The position numbers and the translations under genes are program-made. This document shows, in pieces, positions 8,153 through 16,553 of a stretch of DNA of 50,214 bases. Origin of the DNA: Verrucomicrobiota bacterium (GTDB lineage: Bacteria; Verrucomicrobiota; Verrucomicrobiia; Verrucomicrobiales; Akkermansiaceae); assembly GCA_004294095.1 (NCBI GenBank), contig RDZR01000042.1, positions 1 through 50,214 of the forward strand, given 5' to 3'. The notes under the pieces are model-generated. The model made no database searches. It saw nothing but the letters and a program-made list of their open reading frames with translations, and was not told the origin of the DNA. How positions within the stretch are numbered: the stretch's first letter is position 1; each line of letters starts with the position of its first letter.

Positions 8153-9346
8153 TTAACTGTTAGAAAAATGGATCGCCTGATACGCATCACGAGCGATCAT
8201 GAGTTCTTCATTGGTTGGAACGACAAGGCAGGCGAACCGGCTTTGATCGTCATGAATCGCCCCGTGGTGATCGCGGCCATGGAGGAGATTGCGCTCCGCA
8301 TCGAGAATCACTCCATGGATTTGTAGGTGGTGCATGGTGAGTTGACGGATTTGCGATGAGTTCTCGCCGATTCCGCCGGTAAAAATAAAAGCATCTAACC
8401 GATCGAGCGATGCCATTAAGCCGCAGATCGATTTTGCGAGGCGATAGCAAAAAATTTGGATCGCGAGTTGTGCTCTTGCGTGCCCCTGCGCTGCGGCTTG
8501 TTCAAGAGTGCGCATGTCATTGCTCAATCCAGAAATTCCTAACAGGCCACTTTGGGTATTGAGTAGATGAGTAATCTCAGCCAGGCGCATGCCCGAGTGA
8601 TCTTGGAGAAATTGATGCAATGCCGGATCCACATCGCCCGATCGTGTGCCCATCACTAGCCCCTCACTCGGCGTGAGACCCATGGTGGTATCCACGCTTT
8701 TTCCGTTGCGGATTGCACAAGCACTACAGCCATTGCCCAAGTGCATGATGATGACGTTGGTATCTAATAGTGATTTATCTAACAATCTAGCAGATTCACT
8801 CGCCACGTAACGGAAACTTGTGCCATGGAAGCCGTAGCGCCGGATTTTTTTCTCCTCATATAGCCAGTAGGGGATGGCATACAAAAATGCTTCGCTTGTT
8901 AGCGATTGATGGAATGCCGTATCAAAAACCGCGATGTGCGGCACGGCGGGAAATAACAAACGTGCCGCGCGGATCCCTATCAGATTTGCCGGATTGTGCA
9001 GCGGTGCAAGATGGCTGCATGATTCGATGGCTGCGATGCTCACCTCATCAATCCGCAGTGCTTGCGAGAATGCTTCTCCGCCATGGACGACGCGGTGCCC
9101 AATGCTCAACGGGCGCAGGCCTTCGAGCGCCGCCGCCACCGCTACCATCGCTTGATGATGATCCGCGCCGGGAATGACGAGCGTCGATTTTTCCGTTAGA
9201 TGATCGATTTTTAACGTCGCATCATCGGTGCTGAGACGCTCGGCAATGCCTTTCATCAAGCATTGTTCCGCGGGCATGCTGAACACGGCAAATTTAAGCG
9301 ATGAGCTACCGCAGTTGATGACAATCACGCAATCGGGTGCATCCAT
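8153..9346 (-). CDS. ackA: Acetate kinase
   Basis: 397 residues, the usual length. It transfers phosphate between acetyl phosphate and ADP, giving ATP and acetate. Motifs: VIVINCGSSSLKFAVF at the N-terminus, GHRVVHGGEAFS with the substrate-binding region, FDTAFHQSL with the catalytic Asp, YRYGFHGTSFRYV-type GFHGTS, HLGNGCSACAIRNGKSVDTT, MGLTPSEGLVMGTRSGDVDP, and FTGGIGENS near the C-terminus. It is the first gene of an ackA-pta unit. Together the pair makes ATP from acetyl-CoA during fermentation or activates acetate. Confidence 0.95.
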   Translation of the reverse strand: MDAPDCVIVINCGSSSLKFAVFSMPAEQCLMKGIAERLSTDDATLKIDHLTEKSTLVIPGADHHQAMVAVAAALEGLRPLSIGHRVVHGGEAFSQALRIDEVSIAAIESCSHLAPLHNPANLIGIRAARLLFPAVPHIAVFDTAFHQSLTSEAFLYAIPYWLYEEKKIRRYGFHGTSFRYVASESARLLDKSLLDTNVIIMHLGNGCSACAIRNGKSVDTTMGLTPSEGLVMGTRSGDVDPALHQFLQDHSGMRLAEITHLLNTQSGLLGISGLSNDMRTLEQAAAQGHARAQLAIQIFCYRLAKSICGLMASLDRLDAFIFTGGIGENSSQIRQLTMHHLQIHGVILDAERNLLHGRDHHGAIHDDQSRFACLVVPTNEELMIARDAYQAIHFSNS

Positions 9347-9437
9347 AAAATCTGGCAGGACTACTTTGAGTGTCCTTCGATCGCAGGCAAAGTCAATCCA
9401 CGAGCCGATTTGTTAGAAAAAGCCACCGCGCATTCTG

Positions 9438-9737
9438 TTAAGAACGCTTGCTGCGGTTGGCCATGTTTTTACGTAATAACGGCACCAATTCTTGATTCAT
9501 CCACGCAAAAGCCTCATCGATGCCGCCCTCCAAATAAAGCTTGCCGATGGATGCTTCCACGCGCGTTGGATTGCCAAATGCGCTCAGGAAATCATTGCAG
9601 GTAAGGCGCGTAAACCACTCGCCATCCATCGTTTTTCGCTCGCGCAGCACAAACTCGCGTGCGAATAGCGCGAGCACCGCATCGCCAATCCAGGCAGCTT
9701 CCCGCTCGAGGCGGATTTCTTCGTCATTGCAGCTCAT
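9438..9737 (-). CDS. Small RNase III-like (Mini-III type) domain protein
   Basis: 99 residues. EREAAWIGDAVLALFAREFV resembles the RNase III signature (LEFLGDAVL), retaining the Asp. The later VEASIGKLYLEGGIDEAF matches the second conserved stretch, with the catalytic-type Glu in VEASIG. There is no double-stranded-RNA-binding domain, as in Mini-III enzymes that mature 23S rRNA. It is shorter than typical Mini-III (about 130-140 residues), and a glutamate usually found in the first motif is shifted, so activity is uncertain. It lies downstream of the RbsD-like lipoprotein gene, 28 nt away. Confidence 0.6.
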   Translation of the reverse strand: MSCNDEEIRLEREAAWIGDAVLALFAREFVLRERKTMDGEWFTRLTCNDFLSAFGNPTRVEASIGKLYLEGGIDEAFAWMNQELVPLLRKNMANRSKRS

Positions 9738-9765
9738 GTGGCGAATAAATGTTAGATGTTAGGCG

Positions 9766-10341
9766 TTAGTTTGGGCGCGTGATTTTTTCCAATCGCTCGC
9801 GGGCAATTCGATCGCGCAGGCGGGTTTCTGAGTCCACATCCCAATAGCCGGGTTGCAATTCGATGAACACCGAGGAATACGGCAGCGCGGTGCGAGTGCG
9901 AATGACCAATGCATCGAAGCTACGATTGGCATCTTGCAAGAGTGTTAGCAGCGAGCTTTGATCCAGCTCCGTTGCTTCGTGGCCGTGCATCGCACTTTTG
10001 AGTTTATCGCGTAATTCATCGATGCCCGGAGCGAAGTCGTTCTCGAGTGAGCGCAACTCGCGGGTGGTGTAAAGTTGAGGCCGCACGTTCTCGGTGCGCT
10101 CTAACACGTGCAAGACGTGGTCAAGCGCTTCTGGCACCTCGACATCGGCAGTGATTAGGCGCAAGCCAGGGCGGCTATGTGCAGGAAATGAGGCTTCCGC
10201 GATGACGATCCAATTGCGATAACCAAGCTGGCTCGCTTGATTTTCAACCGCCGCTTGCCATGAATTTTGTTGCTGGAATGATGCACAGCCAGCGCACAAC
10301 CATACGCTTAAAAAAACCAAGCTACTGCTGATGCGGACCAT
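9766..10341 (-). CDS. Lipoprotein with divergent RbsD/FucU-like domain
   Basis: 191 residues. A signal peptide ends in the lipobox LCAGC (Cys at about 19), so it is probably an envelope lipoprotein. The remainder has the layout of RbsD/FucU mutarotases: a LGYRNWIVIAEASFP start (compare GHxDxLVVxDAGLP), PGLRLITADVEVPEALDHVL, and a closing ALVIRTRTALPYSSVFIEL that parallels AVIRSGE..PYANIIL. The His and Asp expected near the start of the enzyme family are replaced (YRNW, EAS), so sugar mutarotase activity is doubtful. Cytoplasmic RbsD proteins are not lipoproteins, which makes this form unusual. Confidence 0.6.
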   Translation of the reverse strand: MVRISSSLVFLSVWLCAGCASFQQQNSWQAAVENQASQLGYRNWIVIAEASFPAHSRPGLRLITADVEVPEALDHVLHVLERTENVRPQLYTTRELRSLENDFAPGIDELRDKLKSAMHGHEATELDQSSLLTLLQDANRSFDALVIRTRTALPYSSVFIELQPGYWDVDSETRLRDRIARERLEKITRPN

Positions 10342-10395
10342 GTTTATTTCTTAAACGCATCTTCCGGTGCTGTCAATGTGAGGCATGATGCGCTT

Positions 10396-11580
10396 TCAAT
10401 CAATCCAGCGCACGGCATGTTTTTTTGATAGCTTCAAGACATCTCCGGCGGTTAAAGAAATCGCTTCCAGTGGATCGCACAGCTTCGCGCCATTGAGCTG
10501 GATGGAGCCACACGTGATGAATTGTTTTTTCAACTCGCCGTTGGATTTTTCTAACGAAAACGCCGCACGAAACGCATGCGCAGTCAAACTCAGCACCGTC
10601 AGATCATCAGGTAAATCCGCGATCGACAATTCGGGCAGCTCAGCCGCGGCGAGATCTTTTTTGGAAAAACGCGTTTGCCATTCATCGCGAGCGGCGGCGG
10701 CGGCCTCGGGCCCGTGATAGCGCGCGGTGAGTTGCTCAGCGAGTGCCTTCTTCGCATCCATCGGGTGGCTGGCTGGGTCACGCGCTTGACCTAACAGAAG
10801 CAAATAGTAGCGATCCATCAACTCATCGGAAATGCTCAGAAGTTTGCCAAACATTTCAGCTGGCTCGTCACTCACGCCGACGTAGTTGCCATAGCTCTTC
10901 GACATTTTGCGAACGCCGTCCAAGCCTTCTAACAGCGGCATGACCATCACCACTTGCTGCGGCTGGCCTTCTTCTTTTTGCAAATCCCTGCCGACGAGGA
11001 TGTTGAACAATTGGTCGGTGCCACCAATTTCCACATCGGCGCGGATCTCGACCGAATCCCAGCCCTGCATGATCGGGTATTGCAACTCGTGCAAGCGCAC
11101 TTCCTGCCCTGCTTCGATCCGCGTGCGAAAATCTTCCCGTTGCAACATTTGTTGTAATGTGACGCGGGCATTGAGGCGCAAAATTTCCTCGTAGTTCATT
11201 TTGCGAAACCAATCGCCGTTATATACAATTTCCGTTAGATTGCGATCGAGGATTTTGAATGCCTGCTCGGTGTAGGTCGCGGCGTTGGCGAGCACATCCT
11301 CGCGAGTGAGCGGCGGGCGCGTCACCGAGCGGCCGGAGGGATCGCCAATCATCGCGGTAAAATCGCCAATCAATAAAACCGCTTGGTGGCCTAACAACTG
11401 GAATTGCCGCAATTTTTCCAACGCCACCGTGTGGCCGAGGTGGATGTCTGGCGCGGTGGGATCGACGCCAAGCTTGATCCGCAGCGGACGTCCGAGTTGG
11501 AGTTTTTCGAGTAAATCTTTCTCGGAGAGCACTTTGGCGGTGCCTCGGATCAGTTGCGCGAGTTGTTCTGCGGGTGACAT
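10396..11580 (-). CDS. tyrS: Tyrosyl-tRNA synthetase
   Basis: 394 residues from ATG 11578-11580 (MSPAEQLAQLIRG). Class I synthetase that charges tRNA-Tyr. Motifs: KLGVDPTAPDIHLGHTVAL (HIGH-type HLGH), DFTAMIGDPSGRS, PIMQGWDSVEIRADVEIGG, GGTDQLFNILVGRDLQ, and KMSKSYGNYV. A C-terminal S4 RNA-binding domain follows (SIQLNGAKL to the end). This length and KMSKS context fit the TyrRS-Z branch rather than the E. coli type, by memory. The frame is open upstream to 11736 but would overlap the DUF1080 gene, so the shorter start is chosen. Confidence 0.94.
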   Translation of the reverse strand: MSPAEQLAQLIRGTAKVLSEKDLLEKLQLGRPLRIKLGVDPTAPDIHLGHTVALEKLRQFQLLGHQAVLLIGDFTAMIGDPSGRSVTRPPLTREDVLANAATYTEQAFKILDRNLTEIVYNGDWFRKMNYEEILRLNARVTLQQMLQREDFRTRIEAGQEVRLHELQYPIMQGWDSVEIRADVEIGGTDQLFNILVGRDLQKEEGQPQQVVMVMPLLEGLDGVRKMSKSYGNYVGVSDEPAEMFGKLLSISDELMDRYYLLLLGQARDPASHPMDAKKALAEQLTARYHGPEAAAAARDEWQTRFSKKDLAAAELPELSIADLPDDLTVLSLTAHAFRAAFSLEKSNGELKKQFITCGSIQLNGAKLCDPLEAISLTAGDVLKLSKKHAVRWID

Positions 11581-11672
11581 GAGGTGGGCGACGGAATTGG
11601 TTGTGCCGTATGGGAAAGCCGAGGCATCGGCAAGGCGGATTTGCCAGTTTCCAAAAAGCGGCGAGCTAGTGG

Positions 11673-12299
11673 CTACGGAAGCGGCGTGAGAACGATGCCG
11701 CGAAAGTGAATTTCCCCATTTTCGCTTTGCAAGCAAATCGCGCCGGAGCTGGCACCCAAATCAGTTCCTTCGTGCATCAATTGTCCATTGACCCAAACTT
11801 GAATCTGGTTGCCCTCGCAGCGCACGCGCATGTGATTCCACTCGCCAGCGGGTTTTTCGGCACTCGGGTGCGGTTTGACGAAGCGCCTGCCCTGCGGCTC
11901 GGTATTTGCGACGCTGACTTTTTCACCAATCATCCAAAAATCTCCGGCGTTATTGCTGCCCAGTTGCACTTCCAGCGACTTTGGCCAGACATGCATGAAG
12001 CGCGGTGTCGAGGCATGAACTAACAGCCCGCTATTGCCGGGATTGCCGCCGTTGTTCCATCGCCATTCCAGCTCGAGTTGGTAATTGCTGAAATTTTCCT
12101 TCGTGCGCAGCACTCCCGGCGGGCGGCCCTGGCATACGATCACGCCATCTTGCACCGACCAAACTTGCTCCAACGTCGTATTCGGCGAGATCGAGTCAAA
12201 CGTCCACCCATCGAAGTTTTTCCCATTAAACAAAGCGATAGGCTCTGCCCAACAGGCGAGCAATGGCATGATCCAGAGCACAATAATGAGTCGTTTCAT
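11673..12299 (-). CDS. DUF1080 (3-keto-disaccharide hydrolase domain) secreted protein
   Basis: 208 residues. A signal peptide (about 1-18) is followed by a concanavalin-like jelly-roll domain typical of DUF1080/PF06439: IALFNGKNFDGWTF, VWSVQDGVIVCQG, YQLELEWRW, NSGLLVHAS, SLEVQLGSNNAGDFW and GEWNHMRVRCEGNQIQVWVNG. The family is strongly expanded in verrucomicrobia and planctomycetes, and some members cleave 3-keto sugars; the substrate here is unknown. It is a single-domain, short version. It lies 92 nt upstream of tyrS in the same direction. Confidence 0.85.
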   Translation of the reverse strand: MKRLIIVLWIMPLLACWAEPIALFNGKNFDGWTFDSISPNTTLEQVWSVQDGVIVCQGRPPGVLRTKENFSNYQLELEWRWNNGGNPGNSGLLVHASTPRFMHVWPKSLEVQLGSNNAGDFWMIGEKVSVANTEPQGRRFVKPHPSAEKPAGEWNHMRVRCEGNQIQVWVNGQLMHEGTDLGASSGAICLQSENGEIHFRGIVLTPLP

Positions 12300-12335
12300 T
12301 TTACAAATCTATCAGGTCCACACAACCGAGCAAGC

Positions 12336-12376
12336 AACAAAAAACTCCGCGCCTATGCAAAGACGCGGAGTTGAAA
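12336..12376 (-). terminator. Rho-independent terminator after PEP-CTERM gene
   Basis: On the minus strand ACTCCGCG (12364-12371) pairs perfectly with CGCGGAGT (12344-12351) around a 12-nt loop and is followed by a run of T. It lies 26 nt past the end of the PEP-CTERM gene at 12402. The plus strand also has an A/T-rich flank, so it may act in both directions. Confidence 0.8.
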
Positions 12377-12401
12377 AAATAAATGAATGGGAAACCCGGA
12401 T

Positions 12402-13010
12402 TTACTTTCTGCGGCGAAGCAACGCCATCGTGCCTAATGCGCCCAGCAACACTGCCGAGCTCGGCTCTGGGATCACCGTGAATGTTGCATTGTAGTTTTG
12501 GCCGCCACGGTTGTTGAAAATCACCGGAGCTGCATTCACACTATTCGTATTGATGGTGGACCAGATGCTCAGGGTATAAACGCCATTGGCCAAGCCAGTG
12601 AGGATATTTGAGGTCATGACACCGCTTACATCATTGCCCCAGCGTTGATCACCCGAAGACCCCAAATTCGCTTGAAAGCCGTATGACAAAGGAGTTGAGG
12701 TGACTCCGCCGTTGAGCGACCAATGTAACGTATGCCCCGTCACATCGGTGCCGCTGTTTTTGAACGATTTCTGCTGGCCGGTGAGGAATAAAGTAGCCGT
12801 ATTATTGAATGTGCCAAGGTTGCTGCCTTGAAACTCTGCGGCACCGAAAAGGTTGGCATTGTTATCATCGATTTCCATGAACGTTGAAGTGCCCACGGAA
12901 AATGGACTGACGGAGGTGACCCAAACAAGCTCGTCAAAAATGCCGGCGGCACCATGGGAGGCTTCGATGGCAAGCATGCCAAGCAGGGGAAGTATAATCG
13001 ATTTTTTCAT
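12402..13010 (-). CDS. PEP-CTERM exoprotein, paralogue 1
   Basis: 202 residues from ATG 13008-13010 (MKKSIILPLLGMLAIEASHG signal). The mature part begins AAGIFDELVWVTSVSPF and carries GTSTFMEIDDNNANLF, GQQKSFKNSGTDVTGH and FNNRGGQNYNATFTV, ending with IPEPSSAVLLGALG, a hydrophobic helix and LLRRRK. It is closely similar along its whole length to the next gene upstream, indicating tandem duplication. It is presumably processed by an exosortase and displayed or released at the surface. The body domain is unknown to me. The Gly/Asn-rich, beta-looking body suggests a structural or adhesive role, which is inference only. Confidence 0.85.
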   Translation of the reverse strand: MKKSIILPLLGMLAIEASHGAAGIFDELVWVTSVSPFSVGTSTFMEIDDNNANLFGAAEFQGSNLGTFNNTATLFLTGQQKSFKNSGTDVTGHTLHWSLNGGVTSTPLSYGFQANLGSSGDQRWGNDVSGVMTSNILTGLANGVYTLSIWSTINTNSVNAAPVIFNNRGGQNYNATFTVIPEPSSAVLLGALGTMALLRRRK

Positions 13011-13167
13011 ATCAGGTGGTTTCGTAGTGAGATAAAATTTATCCAAACATCAATTGGGTTCGTGGTGAAAAGAGAATGCTAGTTGCAGTTTCAAAAAAAT
13101 AATCACCCCATGTTGATCGCTCAGGAGGTGCTATGAGCATGCGCTAGAAAATGAATTTCTAGCTGTT

Positions 13168-13779
13168 CTAAAATTTCTTGCGGCGGCGAAGTAATACGGC
13201 TGTTCCGAGTAAGCCAAGCAGCGCTGCTGATGACGGCTCAGGGATCACCGTGAACGTCGCATTGTAATTTTGGCCGCCACGATTGTTGAAAATTTGAGGG
13301 GACGCGTCTACGTTGTTGGTAATGATGCCGGAGAAAACTGTTAGTGTGTAAGCACCATTGGGCAGTCCAGTGAGGATGTTTGAGGTAAGACCTCCTGTGG
13401 CATCCGAGCCCCAGCGTTGATCACCCCCACCAAGATCTGCTTGGAACGGATAATTTAACACGTTGTTCGTGACCCCCCCGTCGAGTGACCAAAAAAGAGC
13501 GTGCTGTGTCACATCGGTGCCGCCATTTTTGAAGGATTTTTGTTGGCCCGACAAAAATAAGGAACCTCCGACGGTGAATGCACCCAAATTTGCACCTTGG
13601 AACTCAGTGGCACTGAAGAGGTTGGCTGTATCACTATCAATTTCATAAAACGTGGATGTCCCGTAGTCGAATGGAGTGATGGTGGTGACCCAGACTAATT
13701 CGTCAAAGATGCCGGCGGCACCAAATGAAACGCCTGAAGTGAGTAATGCAGATGCTGCGAGTAGGGTTGTTAATTTCAT
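13168..13779 (-). CDS. PEP-CTERM exoprotein, paralogue 2
   Basis: 203 residues with a signal peptide (MKLTTLLAASALLTSGVSFG). The mature part repeats the architecture of its neighbour: AAGIFDELVWVTTITPF, GTSTFYEIDSDTANLF, GQQKSFKNGGTDVTQH, GGQNYNATFTV, then IPEPSSAALLGLLG and LLRRRKKF. The paralogues differ mainly in surface residues. They are separated by about 157 nt, which includes no clear terminator, so each may have its own promoter. The gene begins about 80 nt from a short palindrome at 13852-13869. Confidence 0.85.
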   Translation of the reverse strand: MKLTTLLAASALLTSGVSFGAAGIFDELVWVTTITPFDYGTSTFYEIDSDTANLFSATEFQGANLGAFTVGGSLFLSGQQKSFKNGGTDVTQHALFWSLDGGVTNNVLNYPFQADLGGGDQRWGSDATGGLTSNILTGLPNGAYTLTVFSGIITNNVDASPQIFNNRGGQNYNATFTVIPEPSSAALLGLLGTAVLLRRRKKF

Positions 13780-13851
13780 GATCGATGGATTTTGGGTTTA
13801 ACTCTAACAATTTGGGCTGCATGCATGAATTTGATTTTATCAATTCATAAG

Positions 13852-13869
13852 CACATCTCACAAATGTGA
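13852..13869. promoter_or_regulatory. Short palindrome upstream of PEP-CTERM paralogue 2
   Basis: CACAT, seven bases, ATGTG, with an inner TCACAAATGTGA (13858-13869), lies about 75-90 nt upstream of the ATG at 13779. It resembles a dimeric-regulator site but no matching regulator is evident here. Weak support. Confidence 0.3.
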
Positions 13870-13887
13870 TGAAACCCGCGGTGGTTT

Positions 13888-13908
13888 AGAATTTTATAAA
13901 AAAATTCT
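13888..13908 (-). terminator. AT-rich hairpin after the ExbBD operon
   Basis: AGAATTTT (13888-13895) and AAAATTCT (13901-13908) form an 8-bp stem with a 5-nt loop, 30 nt past the last gene of the ExbBD-toroid operon. The stem has little GC and no clean T-tail, so termination efficiency is doubtful. Confidence 0.3.
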
Positions 13909-13938
13909 TGGTTGCGGCTCCAAAATCAACTTGCCCTC

Positions 13939-15585
13939 TCAAAGCCCATCGATACCCGATCCGCGGTTGCGTCCAGCAGATGTGGGCAAAAAGCGGTAGT
14001 AAACTTGCAAAATTAAGGTGTTGAGAGTTTGCAAATACACGGGGCGCGAGTCGCCCACAAAACGGGTGCCTTCAACGATGTGCAGCAAGGCGCCACCCGT
14101 CGGCTCTGGGCGGAACGAGCCGTCTGGATTTTGCGCGGTTAGAATATCAGCAATGATCGCCGCGTTGGTTTCTTTCCACTCTTTGCCGCCATGGTTACGC
14201 ATCGCTTGCACCATGTAATACCAGGCGTAGAGGTCGTTGTTCGGATCGTCGTAATCCAAAGTATAAAGCAGGCTATAATTTTCTTTATCCGCGCGATTTT
14301 CTGGCGGCTTGGTCCGATAGCTGAGGCCGACCATCATCAATTCCACCGCATCTCGTGCTTCGCGTGAGTTGCCGCGGCCCCACTGCTGGAGACACAACGC
14401 GGCAATGGCAGTCATGCCAGGAGTGGTTATCTCGGGATTATAGCGGAAGCGGCCTTTGCCAGCATTGCCACCGCCGGTGATCCAATCGATGCTTTTGCGT
14501 CCGGCGGCTTCGATTTCTGGGACGCGCACGCCTGCGGCTTTTGCTGCTTTAAGTGCTTGCATGTGCCAGCCCATGATCGAGAGATCTGGCTTGCCCGTGT
14601 TGAGGTATTCATATTCCCAACCGCCCTCGGGAGATTGGGCTTTCAAAATTAGCTCCACAGCGCGGTCCAAGGTGCTTTCCAGTTGCGGGATTTTAAATTG
14701 CAGATTTTTAGAAAATGTCTGCGCCTCAGCCAGCGCGTAAGTGGCAATGGCGTGCTCATAAACCCAGTTTTTTTGGTTAAAATCGTTGGCCATGCGGCCG
14801 TTATTTTTCATTGCGATATCAATCAAAAATGAAATCCCACGAGCGACGTTCTCTCCATACTCAGGCGATTGAGTAGTCTCGCAATGGCCGAGATAGCAAA
14901 GCAATGTGAGCCCCGTCATGGAGATTCGGAACGGCCCGCCCCACGAGCCATCTGGTTGTTGAGAGGTCTTGAGCCATTGCAGGGATTTTTTGATCGCAGC
15001 CTCAATTTCGGGGGTGCCATCCGCATCCTTGAGCATTGAGAGCCGCTCGGAATCGGTGCAGCGGCCTTTCATGATCGTGGGAATCAACGCGCCAATTCCC
15101 AATTGGCCTGCGCCGACGCCTTTGCCCACCCCACTGCCAATTCCAGTGCCCACACCGGTGCCAGTTCCGCCGCCGCTGCCGCCGCCGAGGCCTGCTCCGG
15201 TGGGTGCCATTTCCATTGGCAAGCCAGAGTCCATCATTTCATCGCTTAAATCCGGCAATGCAAAAGAAGCCGTCGTGGAAGTAGAAACGATGCGCTTGTT
15301 GATGCTGCTGGTGCTCATCATGCGCTTGGTTTGCTGCTGATTGATTTTCTGCTGCACCTCGCCGCCGCCACTGCCGCCACCGCCGCCGCCCGGCAAAAAA
15401 TCGACTTTGGGCGTTGGAGGATAGACCCATTGGTAGATGAAAAAGATCGAGACGATGATGAAAATGGAGTGAACTGCGAGGGAAATGGAGAATGCACCCA
15501 AGCCGACGCGTTCGATCCACTCGATCAGCGGATGGCGTTTTTTCGTGCCGAAAGGCAACTGGTTATGGTCGGGAGCTTCACTCAT
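13939..15585 (-). CDS. TonB-like transmembrane helix fused to terpenoid-cyclase-like toroid domain
   Basis: 548 residues, last gene of the ExbBD operon. A short cytoplasmic start is followed by one helix (about 31-53) containing SLAVH, an SxxxH arrangement as in the TonB helix that contacts ExbBD. Next comes a Gly-rich, low-complexity periplasmic linker (about 65-170) with Gln-rich and Gly/Thr repeats. The domain from about 185 to 530 has QW-like motifs of alpha/alpha-toroid proteins (QQPDGSWGG, QSPEGGWEYEY, QNPDGSFRPEP) and ends in TLILQVYYRFLP. It should therefore be inner-membrane anchored with the toroid in the periplasm. A DYDD string near residue 450 recalls the squalene-cyclase acid motif but lies in the wrong place, so catalysis is not implied. 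The role is unknown; probably a force-transducing or binding component. Confidence 0.8.
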   Translation of the reverse strand: MSEAPDHNQLPFGTKKRHPLIEWIERVGLGAFSISLAVHSIFIIVSIFFIYQWVYPPTPKVDFLPGGGGGGSGGGEVQQKINQQQTKRMMSTSSINKRIVSTSTTASFALPDLSDEMMDSGLPMEMAPTGAGLGGGSGGGTGTGVGTGIGSGVGKGVGAGQLGIGALIPTIMKGRCTDSERLSMLKDADGTPEIEAAIKKSLQWLKTSQQPDGSWGGPFRISMTGLTLLCYLGHCETTQSPEYGENVARGISFLIDIAMKNNGRMANDFNQKNWVYEHAIATYALAEAQTFSKNLQFKIPQLESTLDRAVELILKAQSPEGGWEYEYLNTGKPDLSIMGWHMQALKAAKAAGVRVPEIEAAGRKSIDWITGGGNAGKGRFRYNPEITTPGMTAIAALCLQQWGRGNSREARDAVELMMVGLSYRTKPPENRADKENYSLLYTLDYDDPNNDLYAWYYMVQAMRNHGGKEWKETNAAIIADILTAQNPDGSFRPEPTGGALLHIVEGTRFVGDSRPVYLQTLNTLILQVYYRFLPTSAGRNRGSGIDGL

Positions 15586-15616
15586 GAGATTGGGGTTTGG
15601 TGCACGTCTTCATCCA

Positions 15617-16069
15617 TTACTGGGCAGGCACCTCGAAGGTGACGTTTTGGATTTGGGCCGTCGAAAGGCTATTGAGCACGTTGATCACACGTTGATACGG
15701 CGCGTATTCATCGGCGATGATGGTCACCACCACTTTGCTGTCCGCCGCCCGCGATGATTGGGCGAGCAAAATCAGTGTGCGCGTGAGTTGCTCAAGTTGG
15801 GTATCGCCGCTATCGCCCATCGGATCGTCATTGAGCAGGACTTCACCCGTTTCCAAAACCCGAATTTGTGTGTCTTCAAATGACTCAACCGGGCCATCCG
15901 CCGCGATCATTCCGGGCAATTTTAAATTCAATTCATTCTCCACCTGAACCGATGCCGCCATGACCATGAAGAACAACATGATCACGAACACCACGTCGAT
16001 CATGGGCGCGATTTGAAAGCCCATATGAATGTAGGCTGGTTCTTGGCGGCCGCGTTTTTTGCGTTTCAT
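15617..16069 (-). CDS. exbD: ExbD/TolR-family protein
   Basis: 150 residues with one membrane helix and a periplasmic domain. The basic start MKRKKRGRQEP leads into IAPMIDVVFVIMLFFMV, holding the conserved membrane Asp used for proton movement. The periplasmic half (about 50-150) ends NVTFEVPAQ. It is one of two ExbD-type genes in the operon, the upstream one being only 13 nt away. Together with ExbB it would form the proton-driven stator that powers the TonB-like fusion 31 nt downstream. Divergence between the two ExbD copies suggests a heterodimer rather than redundancy; this is inference. Confidence 0.88.
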   Translation of the reverse strand: MKRKKRGRQEPAYIHMGFQIAPMIDVVFVIMLFFMVMAASVQVENELNLKLPGMIAADGPVESFEDTQIRVLETGEVLLNDDPMGDSGDTQLEQLTRTLILLAQSSRAADSKVVVTIIADEYAPYQRVINVLNSLSTAQIQNVTFEVPAQ

Positions 16070-16082
16070 GGTGGGTTAGAAA

Positions 16083-16511
16083 TTAGCGGTTCGTGCCAGA
16101 CAGCGAGATGTCATCCACGCCGGACGATGCGATCTGATCGATGACTTTTTGAATTTCAATCGCAGGCGTCTCCCCATCGCCACGAATGATCAGCTTGAGC
16201 TTCGGATTTTGCTCTTTTGCGGGGGTAAGGTATTCGGCGAGTTCTTCTAACGGGTCGCAAACAATCTGGCCGTATCGCACTTGCGCGGCATTGCGAGAGG
16301 CATCCCAATCGACATTGACGATGACCTGGTTTTTCAAATCATTTTCACGCTTCTTGGCCTCGGGCGCGAGCGGGAGCTTGATCGATTTGTCGATCTTCGC
16401 CACTTGATCGCTGGTGATGCTCATGAAAAAAATCAACAGAACCAGCAGCACGTCAATCATCGGTGCTACCTGAAATTCTGGATCACTTCCATTGCCACCT
16501 GCGCTTGCCAT
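16083..16511 (-). CDS. exbD: ExbD/TolR-family protein, second copy
   Basis: 142 residues. A short start with PEFQVAPMIDVLLVLLIFFMS gives the single helix with the conserved Asp. The periplasmic region carries KLPLAPEAKKREND, VIVNVDWD and KLIIRGDGETPAIEIQKVID, ending in ASSGVDDISLSG. It differs clearly from the downstream copy, mainly in the periplasmic domain. It follows the ExbB gene by 42 nt. Function as for other ExbD proteins: proton-conducting partner of ExbB. Confidence 0.88.
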   Translation of the reverse strand: MASAGGNGSDPEFQVAPMIDVLLVLLIFFMSITSDQVAKIDKSIKLPLAPEAKKRENDLKNQVIVNVDWDASRNAAQVRYGQIVCDPLEELAEYLTPAKEQNPKLKLIIRGDGETPAIEIQKVIDQIASSGVDDISLSGTNR

Positions 16512-16553
16512 AAGTTGAGAAAATTAAGAGCTGTTAGAAACGGGCGGGCGAAA

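Noticed and set aside
11580-11736. Longer N-terminus for tyrS
   Set aside because: The extension has no synthetase similarity and would overlap the DUF1080 gene; ATG 11580 begins where homologues begin.
14000-14400. DXDD squalene-cyclase catalytic motif in the toroid protein
   Set aside because: A DYDD string exists but close to the C-terminus and in a loop context, not in the mid-domain position of cyclases; treated as coincidence.
15040-15400. Repeat array or CRISPR-like pattern in the Gly-rich coding segment
   Set aside because: It is low-complexity coding sequence for Gly/Thr linkers with irregular units, not direct repeats with spacers.
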